Assembly: GCA_028703175.1 (NCBI GenBank)
Contig: JAQVNJ010000009.1
Coordinates: 1 to 64,000, forward strand
Source of the DNA: JAAYCB01 sp012744395
GTDB taxonomy: Bacteria; Planctomycetota; Planctomycetia; Pirellulales; Thermoguttaceae
DNA length: 64,000 nucleotides
Direction: 5' to 3'
The notes beneath the pieces were generated by a model. That model was not told where the DNA came from. It made no database searches and saw only the letters and a program-made list of their open reading frames with translations. Positions 1 to 8,615 of the stretch are shown here, one piece after another. How positions within the stretch are numbered: position 1 is the first letter of the stretch; each line of letters opens with the position of its first letter. Both the position numbers and the translations under genes were made by a program.

Positions 1-3000
1 CCCCCACCGGAGGTAAAATCGTCCGGGTCGGGCAGCGTCACCGTCTTGATCCGGTCAAGCGCGTCGAACGTGTACTGCGTGAGCAACTCCTGGGCCCCCG
101 CGGCGTTGTAGGTCTGAATCTGGCGGGCACGCCGACCCGCCGCGTCGTACTGGTAACGCGTGATCGGGCTTACGAGGCTGCCCGCCCCGTCCGGGTCCGG
201 CAGCGTCGCCTCGGTCAACTGCCCCAGGTCATTATAACTGTAGCCGGTCACCGCGCCGACAGGATCGGTCACCGTCTTGACCTGGCCGGTGGCGAAATAC
301 GTGGTGCTCGTGGTCGGCCGGTTCGTGCCGCCGAGCGTGTCCGGGTCGGGCCGTTTGATCGACGTTACGCGGCCGAGCACGTCGAACGTGTAATCGGTAT
401 CGAGGTTGGGGTCGTTGGCATTGGTGGTTTGCTCGCGGACGCGGTGCATCCGCCCGGCGCCGTCGAAGTAGTATCGCTCGACCGGGCTGGGGAGCGCGCC
501 GGCGCCGTCCGGGTCGGGATAGACGGTCTTCCGCACGCGGTTCATTTCGTCGTAGACGTGCTGCGTGAAACGCGCGGGGCCGCTCGGGTCGGCCGACTTC
601 TCATACACGCCCGTCAGCAGGCCGTTGCTGTAGACCATCTCGGTCACCGGGCTGCGCAGCGGGCCGGCGCCGTCGGGATCCGGGTAGGTGATGCTGGCGA
701 GTTGGCCGTTGGCATACGTGTACGAGGTGACCAGCCGGGGCGCCCCGGCGGCGCTGGTGGTCTCGGTGATCGCGCTCGCCAACCCGTCGGCGTTGTAGGC
801 ATACTCGACGACGGGGCGCGGCAGCAGGCCCGCGCCGTCCGGGTCTGGCGAAAGCACCTTCTTGAGCTTGCCGTCCTGATAGTATTCGTAATTGGTCGTA
901 TAGGAGAAACTCGCCGCCGCGTCGGTCTCCGTGACGCTGGCCAGCGTGCCATCGCTGTTCCACGCATAACTGGTCACGGGGCGCGGCAGCGGACCGGCGC
1001 CGTCCGGGTCCGGCAGCGTCATCTTCGTCAGCTCGCCGTGCGCGTTGTACTCGTAGCGCGTCACCGGCTGGTCCGGGTGCGAGGTGAACGTGACGGTTTT
1101 CAAGAGGCCCTTGGGCGGCGTGCCGGTCTCGCTGCCGACCGTGTACGCGTAGTCGATGACGATGTCGGGGTTGGCCGTGGCGTCGCTTGGGTAGAGGCTG
1201 TCGTCGAGGTTCTTGATCCGCCGCTCGCGGGTGACGTTGCCGGTGGTGGAATCGACCGTGTAGGCGGTGCGGAGCGTGGGCTCGCCCGAGCCGGAGGGGG
1301 GCGCGAGCGTGTAGCTCGTGGCCACGTTGTGGGTGGCGTGGTAGGTCCAGGTTTCGACCGAGCCGTCGGGCAGCTCCCTGGTCAGCATGTTGCCGCGCGC
1401 GTCGTAGGCAAACGCGGTCTCGGCCGCCACCTGCGGCCCCGTTCCATCCGGATCCGGCTCCACCAGGCGCGTCACCTGGCCATTCGCGTTGCGCTCGATG
1501 AGCGTCGTGTTTCCGTAGACGTCGACGATCGACGTGGCCTGCCCGAACCGGTCGACGGTGATTTCCGAATCGTAAGTCGGGTTGGCCGAATGGGTCCGCC
1601 GGGCGGGAAGGTTCGACGCAAGGTAGTCGGTCAATGGAGCCTTGTTGCTCGATGTGCCTGTCCCGTCGCCGACGTACTTCAGGCCCCGAGAGAATACGGA
1701 AGTCAGACCGTCGGACCATTCCGCGGCCGTTCCGTCGGCGTGTTCGATCGAGGCGAGCAGTCCAGCCGAGTCGTGGACATAACGCGTCCGCACGTTTTGC
1801 GGGTCCTCCATCCAGTCCATCATGCCGGTGGCGGAGGTGTAATGGAATGTATAGGTCGGTTGTGGCGCTCCGCCCGGCCCATCGGGATCGGGCATCGCGA
1901 TCGACTGGAGCTGCCCGTTGGAATCGATCGTGAAGTCGGTTCTCCGGCCGGCGAAGTCGTCGACGTAGTCGAGATAGCCATTACCATCGTAGGCGAGCGT
2001 CGAATAGCGTCCGCCGGGATAGGTGATCCGCGTGAGCTTGCCGCCGGTGTACGTGAAGGTCGTCTCGTTGCCGGCGCGGTCGGCGCTCTTGGTCCGCAGC
2101 CCCGAGGTGTTGAATGTTTCCTTGGCGCCGTCGGAATGCGTGAGCGTGAAGCCGGTTGACCAGTTTCCGGCGAGCGTCCAGTAGCCGAGCGGATCGGCGA
2201 TCGGCGTGTAGCCGCCGGCGCCGTTGTTGGCAAACAGGCGGAGCGTACCCTTGTGCAGCCAGAGGACGCCCTCGTCGTCCGAGGTCAGCGTCTGGTACTC
2301 GCCCGCCCCCCAGCGTCGCCCAAAGGGGCTCAGCGCGGCGTTGACCAGGTTCTTCTTGCCGGTGTACACATTGACCCGTTGGGAATTGTTCGCGTATTTC
2401 TGGGTGACGGTCATCGTCCAGTCATAGCGACCCGTGGCCAGCGAGGTTCCGTCGACCTGCACGGCCATTCGATAGAGGCTGGCTGCCGTCACGCCGGCAC
2501 CGTCATAATAGACGGTTTTCTGGATGCCGCCCAGGTTCAGCGCGGCTTCCACGCTCGATAGACTCGACCCGCCGTTTGTCGGCTCGATCCGGGCGTCGAC
2601 GGCCACTGTCGGGTGGGGGTTGGCGTCGCTGCCGTAACGGTAACAGCCCAGGCCGGTGATGCACCGGAAGACGGAGTGGTTACCATCCCCGTTGCCTCCG
2701 GCCGTGTCGCCGGGAATGACCAACTCGTCATTCGAGGGAGTAAGGATGACGCCGGGGTCGCGGATGGCAATCGTCGCGGTGTCCGTGTCGTATGCCCCCC
2801 AATCGTCCGTAACTCTCAAAGACACGGTCACGGAACTCGGACCGGAGAGACCGGCCGCCGAGAACGTGGGCTGCGCGCCGCGTTCGTCGCCTCGCGCGGT
2901 GCTCGCTTCGCCGTAGATGCCGTCGCCATCGAGGTCCCATGCGTAGGTCAGCGTCGAACCGGCCTGGTCCGGATCGTACGAATTGGTCCCGTTGAGCTGG

Positions 3001-3074
3001 ATCGATCCCCCTTCATCGACCGAATAGGGTCCGCCTGCCTCGGCCGTTGGAGGCGTATTCGTGTCATTGTCCAT
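1..3074 (-). CDS. RHS/YD-repeat protein with N-terminal PKD-like domain, partial (C-terminus beyond left edge)
   Basis: One unbroken frame of 1,024 codons runs leftwards off the window, so its C-terminal core or toxin end is not visible. From the ATG at 3074, residues about 8-100 look like a PKD/cadherin-type Ig fold (TPPTAEAGGPYSV, SYDPDQAGSTLTYAW, DLDGDG). Residues about 230-300 hold an RHS-type leader (SPFGRRWGAGEY). From about 325 onward there are YD repeats (TFTYTGGKLTRITYPGGR, TRYEYNAHGELTKM). Most YD repeats are separated by a PDPDGAGPLPRPV-like insert. Such proteins are normally large and secreted or wall-associated; whether this one carries a toxin cannot be judged here. There is no signal peptide at this ATG. 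The expected planctomycete N-terminal motif lies just upstream in another frame (3064-3216), so the gene may be frameshifted or damaged at its 5' end. Confidence 0.9.
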   Translation of the reverse strand, partial: MDNDTNTPPTAEAGGPYSVDEGGSIQLNGTNSYDPDQAGSTLTYAWDLDGDGIYGEASTARGDERGAQPTFSAAGLSGPSSVTVSLRVTDDWGAYDTDTATIAIRDPGVILTPSNDELVIPGDTAGGNGDGNHSVFRCITGLGCYRYGSDANPHPTVAVDARIEPTNGGSSLSSVEAALNLGGIQKTVYYDGAGVTAASLYRMAVQVDGTSLATGRYDWTMTVTQKYANNSQRVNVYTGKKNLVNAALSPFGRRWGAGEYQTLTSDDEGVLWLHKGTLRLFANNGAGGYTPIADPLGYWTLAGNWSTGFTLTHSDGAKETFNTSGLRTKSADRAGNETTFTYTGGKLTRITYPGGRYSTLAYDGNGYLDYVDDFAGRRTDFTIDSNGQLQSIAMPDPDGPGGAPQPTYTFHYTSATGMMDWMEDPQNVRTRYVHDSAGLLASIEHADGTAAEWSDGLTSVFSRGLKYVGDGTGTSSNKAPLTDYLASNLPARRTHSANPTYDSEITVDRFGQATSIVDVYGNTTLIERNANGQVTRLVEPDPDGTGPQVAAETAFAYDARGNMLTRELPDGSVETWTYHATHNVATSYTLAPPSGSGEPTLRTAYTVDSTTGNVTRERRIKNLDDSLYPSDATANPDIVIDYAYTVGSETGTPPKGLLKTVTFTSHPDQPVTRYEYNAHGELTKMTLPDPDGAGPLPRPVTSYAWNSDGTLASVTETDAAASFSYTTNYEYYQDGKLKKVLSPDPDGAGLLPRPVVEYAYNADGLASAITETTSAAGAPRLVTSYTYANGQLASITYPDPDGAGPLRSPVTEMVYSNGLLTGVYEKSADPSGPARFTQHVYDEMNRVRKTVYPDPDGAGALPSPVERYYFDGAGRMHRVREQTTNANDPNLDTDYTFDVLGRVTSIKRPDPDTLGGTNRPTTSTTYFATGQVKTVTDPVGAVTGYSYNDLGQLTEATLPDPDGAGSLVSPITRYQYDAAGRRARQIQTYNAAGAQELLTQYTFDALDRIKTVTLPDPDDFTSGG

Positions 3075-3216
3075 TCGCGTCAAGGGATTCGCTTGCTATC
3101 CAGTCGTCGGCCCACGCAGATACCGTGATCGCCAGCAATTCGCGGCGTTCCAGCGATTCCAATGAGAGTGCGCGCGCGACGCAATGGAAACCGTCTCTTC
3201 GAATGCCGTGCGCCAC
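3064..3216 (-). pseudogene. Detached N-terminus of the RHS protein with planctomycete LESLERRELL motif
   Basis: A 50-codon frame from a GTG at 3216 to a TGA at 3064-3066 encodes LSLESLERRELLAITVSAW followed by about 20 residues. The LESLERRELL core matches the motif found near the N-terminus of many exported planctomycete proteins; the subtilase at 21373-24021 has the related FESIEPRLALS. The frame stops 11 bases inside the RHS frame, which itself begins in the middle of a typical inter-domain sequence. The simplest reading is that both were one protein, separated by a frameshift near 3064-3074. A separately translated small protein is possible but less likely. The motif is seen directly; the split is inference. 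Confidence 0.5.
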
Positions 3217-3779
3217 GCGTGCTTCGCAACAACCCCTTTAGCCGGAGAAACGCAGTCATCATTTCCCTCCTTGTGTCTCGCTGACACCGAGCGCACACGA
3301 GGGAGTGCGCAAATACGAAACGCGCTCCCAGTTGCGCGCCAGGTTTCAAGGTGTGCCGGGCCCCTGCGCTATTTCTTTTTAGATTCCTCCCTTCAGTCCC
3401 CTCCCTCCAGTCCCCTTCCGCCTCGTCTCCTGAGTCGTGACGGACTCGTGAAAGCAGCTCCTGGTGATCGGCAGACGTCCTCCCATGCGGCCGGACCTTG
3501 GGCGTGACCCCAAGTTGTCCACGGCCGCATACCGCGAGTGAAGCACATTATCTGGATGGTGTCGGGTAGTAGTGACCAGTAAATATGTAGCTATTACTTT
3601 TGATGGTACATTAGCGGCATTAATACATGGCCTGGAATGGCTATGGCCTTCTCCGGCTGGATGCTGGCCCGAGGCTTTTCAAGGCTCCTGTCGCAGCTCT
3701 TTCTTGGGCGATGCTGATTTCAATGTGAAGTCGCACCATCCTCTTTCCTGGCTTATGTGCTCTGGAGAGCGAACATGGG
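3217..3779. other. Gene-poor stretch with AT-richer block
   Basis: No frame here has convincing protein features. Positions 3384-3425 form a pyrimidine-rich tract on the plus strand, with near-repeats of the type CAGTCCCCTCCC. Positions 3560-3630 are clearly richer in A and T than the rest of the window, which suggests different ancestry. With the transposase remnant that follows, this looks like the scar of an insertion next to the damaged 5' end of the RHS gene. Confidence 0.5.
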
Positions 3780-3980
3780 TTGGCGGCTTGGCTGGAGACG
3801 GATTATGTCTGTGACCGTCGCGGTCGCCGCTACGTGCCCTGCTGGAAGCCGCAAGGCCGTGTGCAAATCGACTGGGCTCAATTGCAGCGTTGGTACCGAA
3901 CCCTGGATCATTTGTTGGGGAACAAAGAGACGCTGGAAGCGCTCAAGACGATCCGCCAAGTGCCATTCCGCATCGACGGC
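3780..3980 (+). pseudogene. Probable transposase remnant (IS4/IS1634-like)
   Basis: The plus-strand frame reads LAAWLETDYVCDRRGRRYVP and shortly afterwards WAQLQRWYRTLDHLL, then GNKETLEALKT, before losing any protein-like character near 3980. The IDWxQLQRWYRTLD pattern followed by a Lys/Glu helix resembles, from memory, the mid-region of IS1634/IS4-group DDE transposases. Only about 65 residues are recognisable, there is no upstream start with a Shine-Dalgarno sequence, and the catalytic DDE part is absent. The next bases shade into low-complexity Pro/Arg codons. I treat it as a decayed mobile-element fragment; the family assignment is tentative. Confidence 0.4.
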
Positions 3981-4307
3981 AAGCTCCGCAGCGGCACCAC
4001 TCCTGGCTCCCCGCGAGTCCGCCGCGTCCCCAAAGCCCCGGAAGCTCGGCGACCACCGCCCCCCAGCCGCCCTTTGCGGCGACGAAACCACGATGTAGTG
4101 ACTAATCCAAAATTCAGCCCCTGCGCCGCAAGGACTTACGTCGAGACTTGTCAAACATGGGCTAGTTGCCGGGCGGAATTCGCACCCGCTAGAATCGAAA
4201 CGCCTTTACACGGCACGCTGAATGATCCGGGTTAACCCGAGTTGGCCTCGCTTACGCGTCGGGTTACGATGGCGCGCGATACATCGAACAATGCCCGGCG
4301 GGACCTG
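3981..4307. other. Non-coding stretch downstream of gspM
   Basis: No supported gene. It holds the end of the decayed insertion and one copy of the GACGCGT-centred short repeat at 4246-4265. No hairpin followed by a T-run was found for the secretion operon ending at 4308. Confidence 0.5.
4246..4265. repeat. Interspersed short repeat, CCTCGCTTACGCGTCGGGTT family
   Basis: The 20-base unit CCTCGCTTACGCGTCGGGTT recurs with one or two changes at 31594-31613 (CCTCGCTGACGCGTCGGGTT) and 31623-31642. All copies are intergenic and share the GACGCGT/TACGCGT palindromic core. At this copy the sequence AACCCGA lies just upstream and pairs with the terminal TCGGGTT, so it can fold into a stem-loop. Similar elements are frequent in planctomycete genomes as far as I recall. 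Confidence 0.6.
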
Positions 4308-5396
4308 CTACTGGAGCTCCGGCGGGATCGCGAAGGCGTCGTTGAGGCAGTCCCCGATCGAGAGCAGCCATGATTCGTCGCCCGACTTGAGGACCAGGTC
4401 GGTGTCTTCGATCTGGGTGACCTGACCGATCTCCGAGAAGGCGGAGTCAAACGGCTGGAACTCAAGGCGATCGCCGGCCGTGTCGAGGCTCGGCAGCCAG
4501 ACCTGGTCGTCCGCCGCGACCAGCACGGCGCCCGATTCAATCTCGCCGACCGCGCCGACCGGGCTGCGCACGCCGTCGAAGCGGACCGAGCGGAGGTCGT
4601 CGAGGCGGCAGAGCTTGCGGATCCGGTCGGCCGTCTGCACGAGCGTGTCGCCGCTTTGCAGCTTCATCACCGAACCGTCGGTCTTTTGGGTGAACCAGGC
4701 TTGGGGCTCGCCGTTGACGTAGTTCACCGCGGTCAGGAATGTGTGGTTGGTCGGATCGGCTCCGCCTCCGCCCCCGACCGCGAAGATGTTCCGCTCGGCG
4801 ACGATGTCGTAATCCGCCAGGGAGGCCGAGGCGAGCCGGTAGGCGCGGCCGGCGCTGAGCCGGTCACGGCGATCCGCGCCGGGCAGGATCAGGGCTTCAA
4901 TGACGAGCGACAGGTTGAAGGTGCCCGACTGCCCGACCGGCGCGAGGCTGATCGAGGTGATCTTGTGCAGGTGTCCGGCGTTGTAGAACTCGTAAAGAAA
5001 CTCGGTCAACTGCTTCAGGCTGCCGCTCCCTTGGAGCGTGAAGTTCATGGAAAAATAGGCCCCGCGGCGGACCGGCTCGGTCGAGTTGACGGTGCGGCGG
5101 GCCAGCTTGGCGTAATCGGCCACTTCGAGCAGCCAGGCCTGGTAGAGCGAGCGGGCGATCTCGCTATTGGAGGGGAGCGACTGGGAGTTCCAGTAGCGCA
5201 GCCAGGCGCTGTCTTGGCCCGCCCGGGCAGTGAACTGGTCGTACTTCTTGATTTCCGCCTGGAGCGCGTTGCGCTGCACCAGCCGCTGCTTCTTCGGCTT
5301 GTCGATCCAATCCGTGAGAATCCAATCGCCGCCATAGAAGACGAGGATCAGGCCGAGGCCGGCCAGCAGCAGCTGCTTTCGGCGGGTGGGCTTCAT
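4308..5396 (-). CDS. gspM: GspM/PilO-like secretion protein with GspC/PilP-like C-terminus
   Basis: 362-residue inner-membrane assembly protein, last gene of the type II secretion cluster. Residues 7-24 (KQLLLAGLGLILVFYGGDW) are a single N-terminal membrane anchor. They are followed by a coiled/helical stretch and a ferredoxin-like periplasmic domain (SLKQLTEFLYEFYNAGHLHK, then LSLVIEALIL), as in GspM/PilO. The last 130 residues differ from a normal GspM. They start with ERNIFAV and contain two beta-type segments with the pattern G-x-V...L..GD.L (SVMKLQSGDTLVQ; VLKSGDESWLLSIGDCL), resembling the HR/PilP domain of GspC. The ATG overlaps the gspL stop codon (ATGA). The family's usual length is about 160-220 residues, so this is a probable fusion; GspC itself is not seen in the cluster. 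Confidence 0.75.
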   Translation of the reverse strand: MKPTRRKQLLLAGLGLILVFYGGDWILTDWIDKPKKQRLVQRNALQAEIKKYDQFTARAGQDSAWLRYWNSQSLPSNSEIARSLYQAWLLEVADYAKLARRTVNSTEPVRRGAYFSMNFTLQGSGSLKQLTEFLYEFYNAGHLHKITSISLAPVGQSGTFNLSLVIEALILPGADRRDRLSAGRAYRLASASLADYDIVAERNIFAVGGGGGADPTNHTFLTAVNYVNGEPQAWFTQKTDGSVMKLQSGDTLVQTADRIRKLCRLDDLRSVRFDGVRSPVGAVGEIESGAVLVAADDQVWLPSLDTAGDRLEFQPFDSAFSEIGQVTQIEDTDLVLKSGDESWLLSIGDCLNDAFAIPPELQ

Positions 5397-6946
5397 GGCT
5401 GGCCTCCCTGCTGCCGGGGCGCGGAGCCGGCCGCCTCGCCCGACGAGGCGATCGCCGCTTGGGCCGGCGCGGAACCCTCGGGTTTCCGATGCGCCACGTA
5501 ACTCGCCTTCGGCCGGGGCGCGACCGACAGGGAGGTCTCGAATGACCAGGCGAGGCTGCCCTGCGGGCCGCGTTCCTGGACCCGCTTGCTGCGGATGTCG
5601 TGATAGCGGTCGCGAATGTTCGACTCCATCCGGACAACGATCTTCGGATCGCGGGCCAGGCCGCTGAAGGTGATTGTGGCCCCTCCCGCACGCCCCGGCG
5701 AGAACGCCATCTGCAAGACGACCATGTCGGCGCCGGAGGGGAAGCGGACGGACAGGTCGCGGAGCTCGTCGAGCCAGTTCATCTCCGTGTTGTGCCAGGC
5801 GCGGAGGCTGTTGACCACCTGGGCCTGGGCATACGCCCGCGTAGCCTGCGCTTTCCGCTCGTCGCGCGTCTTGGCAAGCGCGGCAATCGCCCCGTCGAGC
5901 TTCTTCAGCTCCTGGGACTGATGATACCAGGCGAACAGGCCGCCGATGACCAGCAGCCCGGCGATCACCGCCAGCAGGCGGCGGCGGTTGGGCGGCTTGG
6001 GCGCTCGGCGGGGGTGGAGGAAATCGATCGCGTGCTTCGCCCCGTCCGCTTCGTCGAGCAGCATCCCCAGCAGCGGAGCGAAGGAGCCCGCATGTTCGGG
6101 GATCCCCTCGCGGCGAATCTCCACCGCCTCGAACGGATCGAACTCGGCGGCGGCGAGCTCGAACTGCGCGCGGATCGCTTCGATCAATCCCTGGTGGTCG
6201 CCCGGCGAACCGAACACGAGGATTTCGCTGACCGACTGGTCGCCCATCCGCTGCTGCATGGCGACCATCAACGTCCGGCCGATCTCCGCCAGCACGCGGC
6301 GATCCGTCTCCGCCGGGGCGTCGCCGTGCGGGATCCGCGCGGTCCGGGTGAAGACAATCTTGCCTTCGGCGACGACCGTCAGATCGACCTCGTCGCCGAC
6401 CAGGTTGACCAGCAGGCACGGTTTGCCCGTCTCAGCGTGCCGGCTCCTCAGGAACAGCGACGCCGAGGCGTAGGGCCGCAGCAGCATCCGCGCCGGCTTG
6501 ATGCCGGCCTGGGAGCAGACGCGCTTGATGCGGGCCAACGCGTCGGCGGCAAGGGCCGCCGCCAGCACCTCGCGCGGCTCGCCGGCCGAGCCCCCAAGCG
6601 GCAGAAAGTCGAGCGCCGTATCCTCGGTGATCGAGGCCGACTCGCGGATTGCCTGGTTGAGGACCAGTTCGGGCAGCTCGGCGTCGGTTGCGGGCGGGAG
6701 CGTCAAGGGCAGCGTCTCGACGCTGGCCCGGTCGACCCCGACCAACGCCGGCAGCCGGGCCGCCGACCGGCCGAGCCCCGATTTGAGCGTGGCCGCAGGA
6801 TCCGGGCACTCCTCGCCGTCCGCCTCCTGGACGGTCGACATGGTGACCTCGGCGGCGGCAAGCACCTTGACGGTCTTGCGGCCGATCACGGCCACCACGT
6901 AGCGCAGTTGGCGCCGATCCCAATCGAGAGCCAGGATTTTGCCCAC
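5393..6946 (-). CDS. gspL: GspL/PilM-PilN-like type II secretion protein
   Basis: 517-residue bitopic protein linking the GspE ATPase to the pseudopilus platform. Residues 1-315 form an actin/PilM-like cytoplasmic domain (GKILALDWDRRQLRYVVAV at the start; LVNLVGDEVDLTVV and EILVFGSPGDHQGL further on). Residues 323-341 (RLLAVIAGLLVIGGLFAWY) are the single membrane segment. The periplasmic part is a PilN/GspL ferredoxin-like fold followed by a Pro/Ala tail. I chose the GTG at 6946 because GGAG lies nine bases upstream and the domain begins immediately; earlier in-frame codons are Arg-rich antisense of gspK. It starts 28 bases after gspK and its stop overlaps the next ATG, so translation is probably coupled. 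Confidence 0.8.
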   Translation of the reverse strand: MGKILALDWDRRQLRYVVAVIGRKTVKVLAAAEVTMSTVQEADGEECPDPAATLKSGLGRSAARLPALVGVDRASVETLPLTLPPATDAELPELVLNQAIRESASITEDTALDFLPLGGSAGEPREVLAAALAADALARIKRVCSQAGIKPARMLLRPYASASLFLRSRHAETGKPCLLVNLVGDEVDLTVVAEGKIVFTRTARIPHGDAPAETDRRVLAEIGRTLMVAMQQRMGDQSVSEILVFGSPGDHQGLIEAIRAQFELAAAEFDPFEAVEIRREGIPEHAGSFAPLLGMLLDEADGAKHAIDFLHPRRAPKPPNRRRLLAVIAGLLVIGGLFAWYHQSQELKKLDGAIAALAKTRDERKAQATRAYAQAQVVNSLRAWHNTEMNWLDELRDLSVRFPSGADMVVLQMAFSPGRAGGATITFSGLARDPKIVVRMESNIRDRYHDIRSKRVQERGPQGSLAWSFETSLSVAPRPKASYVAHRKPEGSAPAQAAIASSGEAAGSAPRQQGGQP

Positions 6947-6974
6947 CGGAAGCGTCTCCGATTCATATCTGCGG

Positions 6975-8615
6975 TCAGCCGAGCGGCCACTCGGGCGTCT
7001 CCAACGCTTTGGGCGCCTCCAACGGCGCCGCCACGCCGGCCGTCGTGCCGCGAAGCTCGTCGATCGAGAAGCCGCGGCCAAGCAGCCTCAGGTCCTTATA
7101 GTATACTTGGCGGGGCGGATCGGAGGTAGCGTCGATGACCACCTCGGCCCGCGCGACCGGCCCATAATCGTCGAAGAATCCCACGACCTGGGCGCGGTAG
7201 ACGTCGCCCCCGCAGGTCACGAAGGGGAACAGGGCTTTCATCTGCGCCAGGTCGACCAGCCCCTCGGCCAGGAGCCAGGTTGGGTGCCGCCGTGCGGCAT
7301 CCGTGCTCCGCGCCATCGCCCGCCGCTGTGCCTCGATCCGCTGCGCCAGGCCCTCCGTCATTCCCGGCACGGCCAGCAGCACCGCCCGCGGCGCTTCGTC
7401 CAGGTTGACGCGGCCGCGGATCACGCCCCCCGATCCGACGGTCACGTAGTCCAGCAGGGTCGGCAGGGTCTCGCGGAGCGCCCGCCCGCTGGCGGCCAGT
7501 GGACTGTGGACCATCCGCGGGGCGGCCTGCTCGCCGTTGGCCGGAACCTCGACGGCGATCCCCAACAAGTCGAGCGGGGAAGTGAACTGGTAGCGGGCGG
7601 GCGCGGCCAGGTCGAGCTGGATTGTGCGAATCGGCACGCCCCCGCCTGCCGTGCCGTCGATCCGGACCTGGCGATACTGCCGGCAGAGGATGAGGAACGT
7701 CGCCAGGTCGGAATCGATCACCTCCACCAGCTTGCCCTGCAACGAGCGGAGATCGCGCTCGTTCAGATCGATTTTCGGCTTGCCGTCCGGCCGGGCGTTC
7801 TTCTCGGCGCTGAACACGGTCAGGAGCATCGCCCAGGGGGACGACATCGCGCCGGCGGGCGACAGGCTCCGCGTCCCGGCGGCGGCCTGCTCCCCGGCGT
7901 CGATCCGGTAATTGAAGTTTTCGTCGGCGCCGAACAGCTGCCGCCGCGTCACGTCGCGCACCAGCAGCAACTCTTCCAGCGAAGTCGGTTCGGCGTTGCG
8001 CGGGCCGTAGGGGAGCCCCAGCCCCGAGTAATAGGAGGCCTCGGCGCCCGAGCCGCGCGGATCGGAGTCAGGGTCGATCCAGTCGAGAATCGCATCGGCA
8101 ATCGACTGGGACATTTCGGGCAGTTTCATCAGGGCATCCCGGGCCGAACCCGGGTGGAGCCGATCCCACTCGATGAGTGTGCCCAGATTCAGCCGGGCCG
8201 ACTCATTCGACAAGCCGAAGCGGAGCCCCCCCGTCCTTTCGGCTTCGACCCGTGGTGACACGACACTGAAACGGGTGCGGCGCCCGCCGGCTGCATCGTC
8301 CGCCACGACGACTCCCCGAAAGCGCCGCTGCGGATCGCCGCGATCCGCGGCCGCCCGAGCGTCTCCGGGCGGCCGCGCCAAATACGCCCGGATCGCCTCG
8401 ATCCCCGAGCCAACGGCCATCTCGACCTGCAATTCGTCGCCGCGGAGCCTGGCGGCCTTGTGTTCCATCGACATCACGGCCACGTAGCTCAGCCCCGCAA
8501 GGCTGACCATCGCCACGAAGATCACGACAACAAACAGCACCATTCCGCGCCGCGGCGTTGGCGGGCAGCGGCGGCGCGGCAAGGGCCTGCGGGATTCGGC
8601 TCGGCGGGTCGTCAT
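6975..8615 (-). CDS. gspK: Type II secretion minor pseudopilin GspK
   Basis: 546-residue large minor pseudopilin that caps the pseudopilus tip together with GspI and GspJ. After an Arg/Pro-rich leader the prepilin segment is RRGMVLFVVVIFVAMVSLAG (about residues 22-41), followed by the large globular domain with the helix-hairpin-helix-like SAM segments typical of GspK (LMKLPEMSQSIADAILDWID; later VNLDEAPRAVLLAVPGMTEG). The canonical Gly before the cleavage site is present, and as in other GspK proteins the +5 Glu is not found. The start is fixed by the ATGA overlap with gspJ (8612-8615). GspK is usually 300-350 residues, so this is long, as in other planctomycete versions I recall. Confidence 0.85.
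   Translation of the reverse strand: MTTRRAESRRPLPRRRCPPTPRRGMVLFVVVIFVAMVSLAGLSYVAVMSMEHKAARLRGDELQVEMAVGSGIEAIRAYLARPPGDARAAADRGDPQRRFRGVVVADDAAGGRRTRFSVVSPRVEAERTGGLRFGLSNESARLNLGTLIEWDRLHPGSARDALMKLPEMSQSIADAILDWIDPDSDPRGSGAEASYYSGLGLPYGPRNAEPTSLEELLLVRDVTRRQLFGADENFNYRIDAGEQAAAGTRSLSPAGAMSSPWAMLLTVFSAEKNARPDGKPKIDLNERDLRSLQGKLVEVIDSDLATFLILCRQYRQVRIDGTAGGGVPIRTIQLDLAAPARYQFTSPLDLLGIAVEVPANGEQAAPRMVHSPLAASGRALRETLPTLLDYVTVGSGGVIRGRVNLDEAPRAVLLAVPGMTEGLAQRIEAQRRAMARSTDAARRHPTWLLAEGLVDLAQMKALFPFVTCGGDVYRAQVVGFFDDYGPVARAEVVIDATSDPPRQVYYKDLRLLGRGFSIDELRGTTAGVAAPLEAPKALETPEWPLG

Noticed and set aside
429..2159. Plus-strand frame of 576 codons opposite the RHS gene
   Set aside because: Val/Arg-rich antisense of the YD repeats; periodicity comes from the repeats on the other strand.
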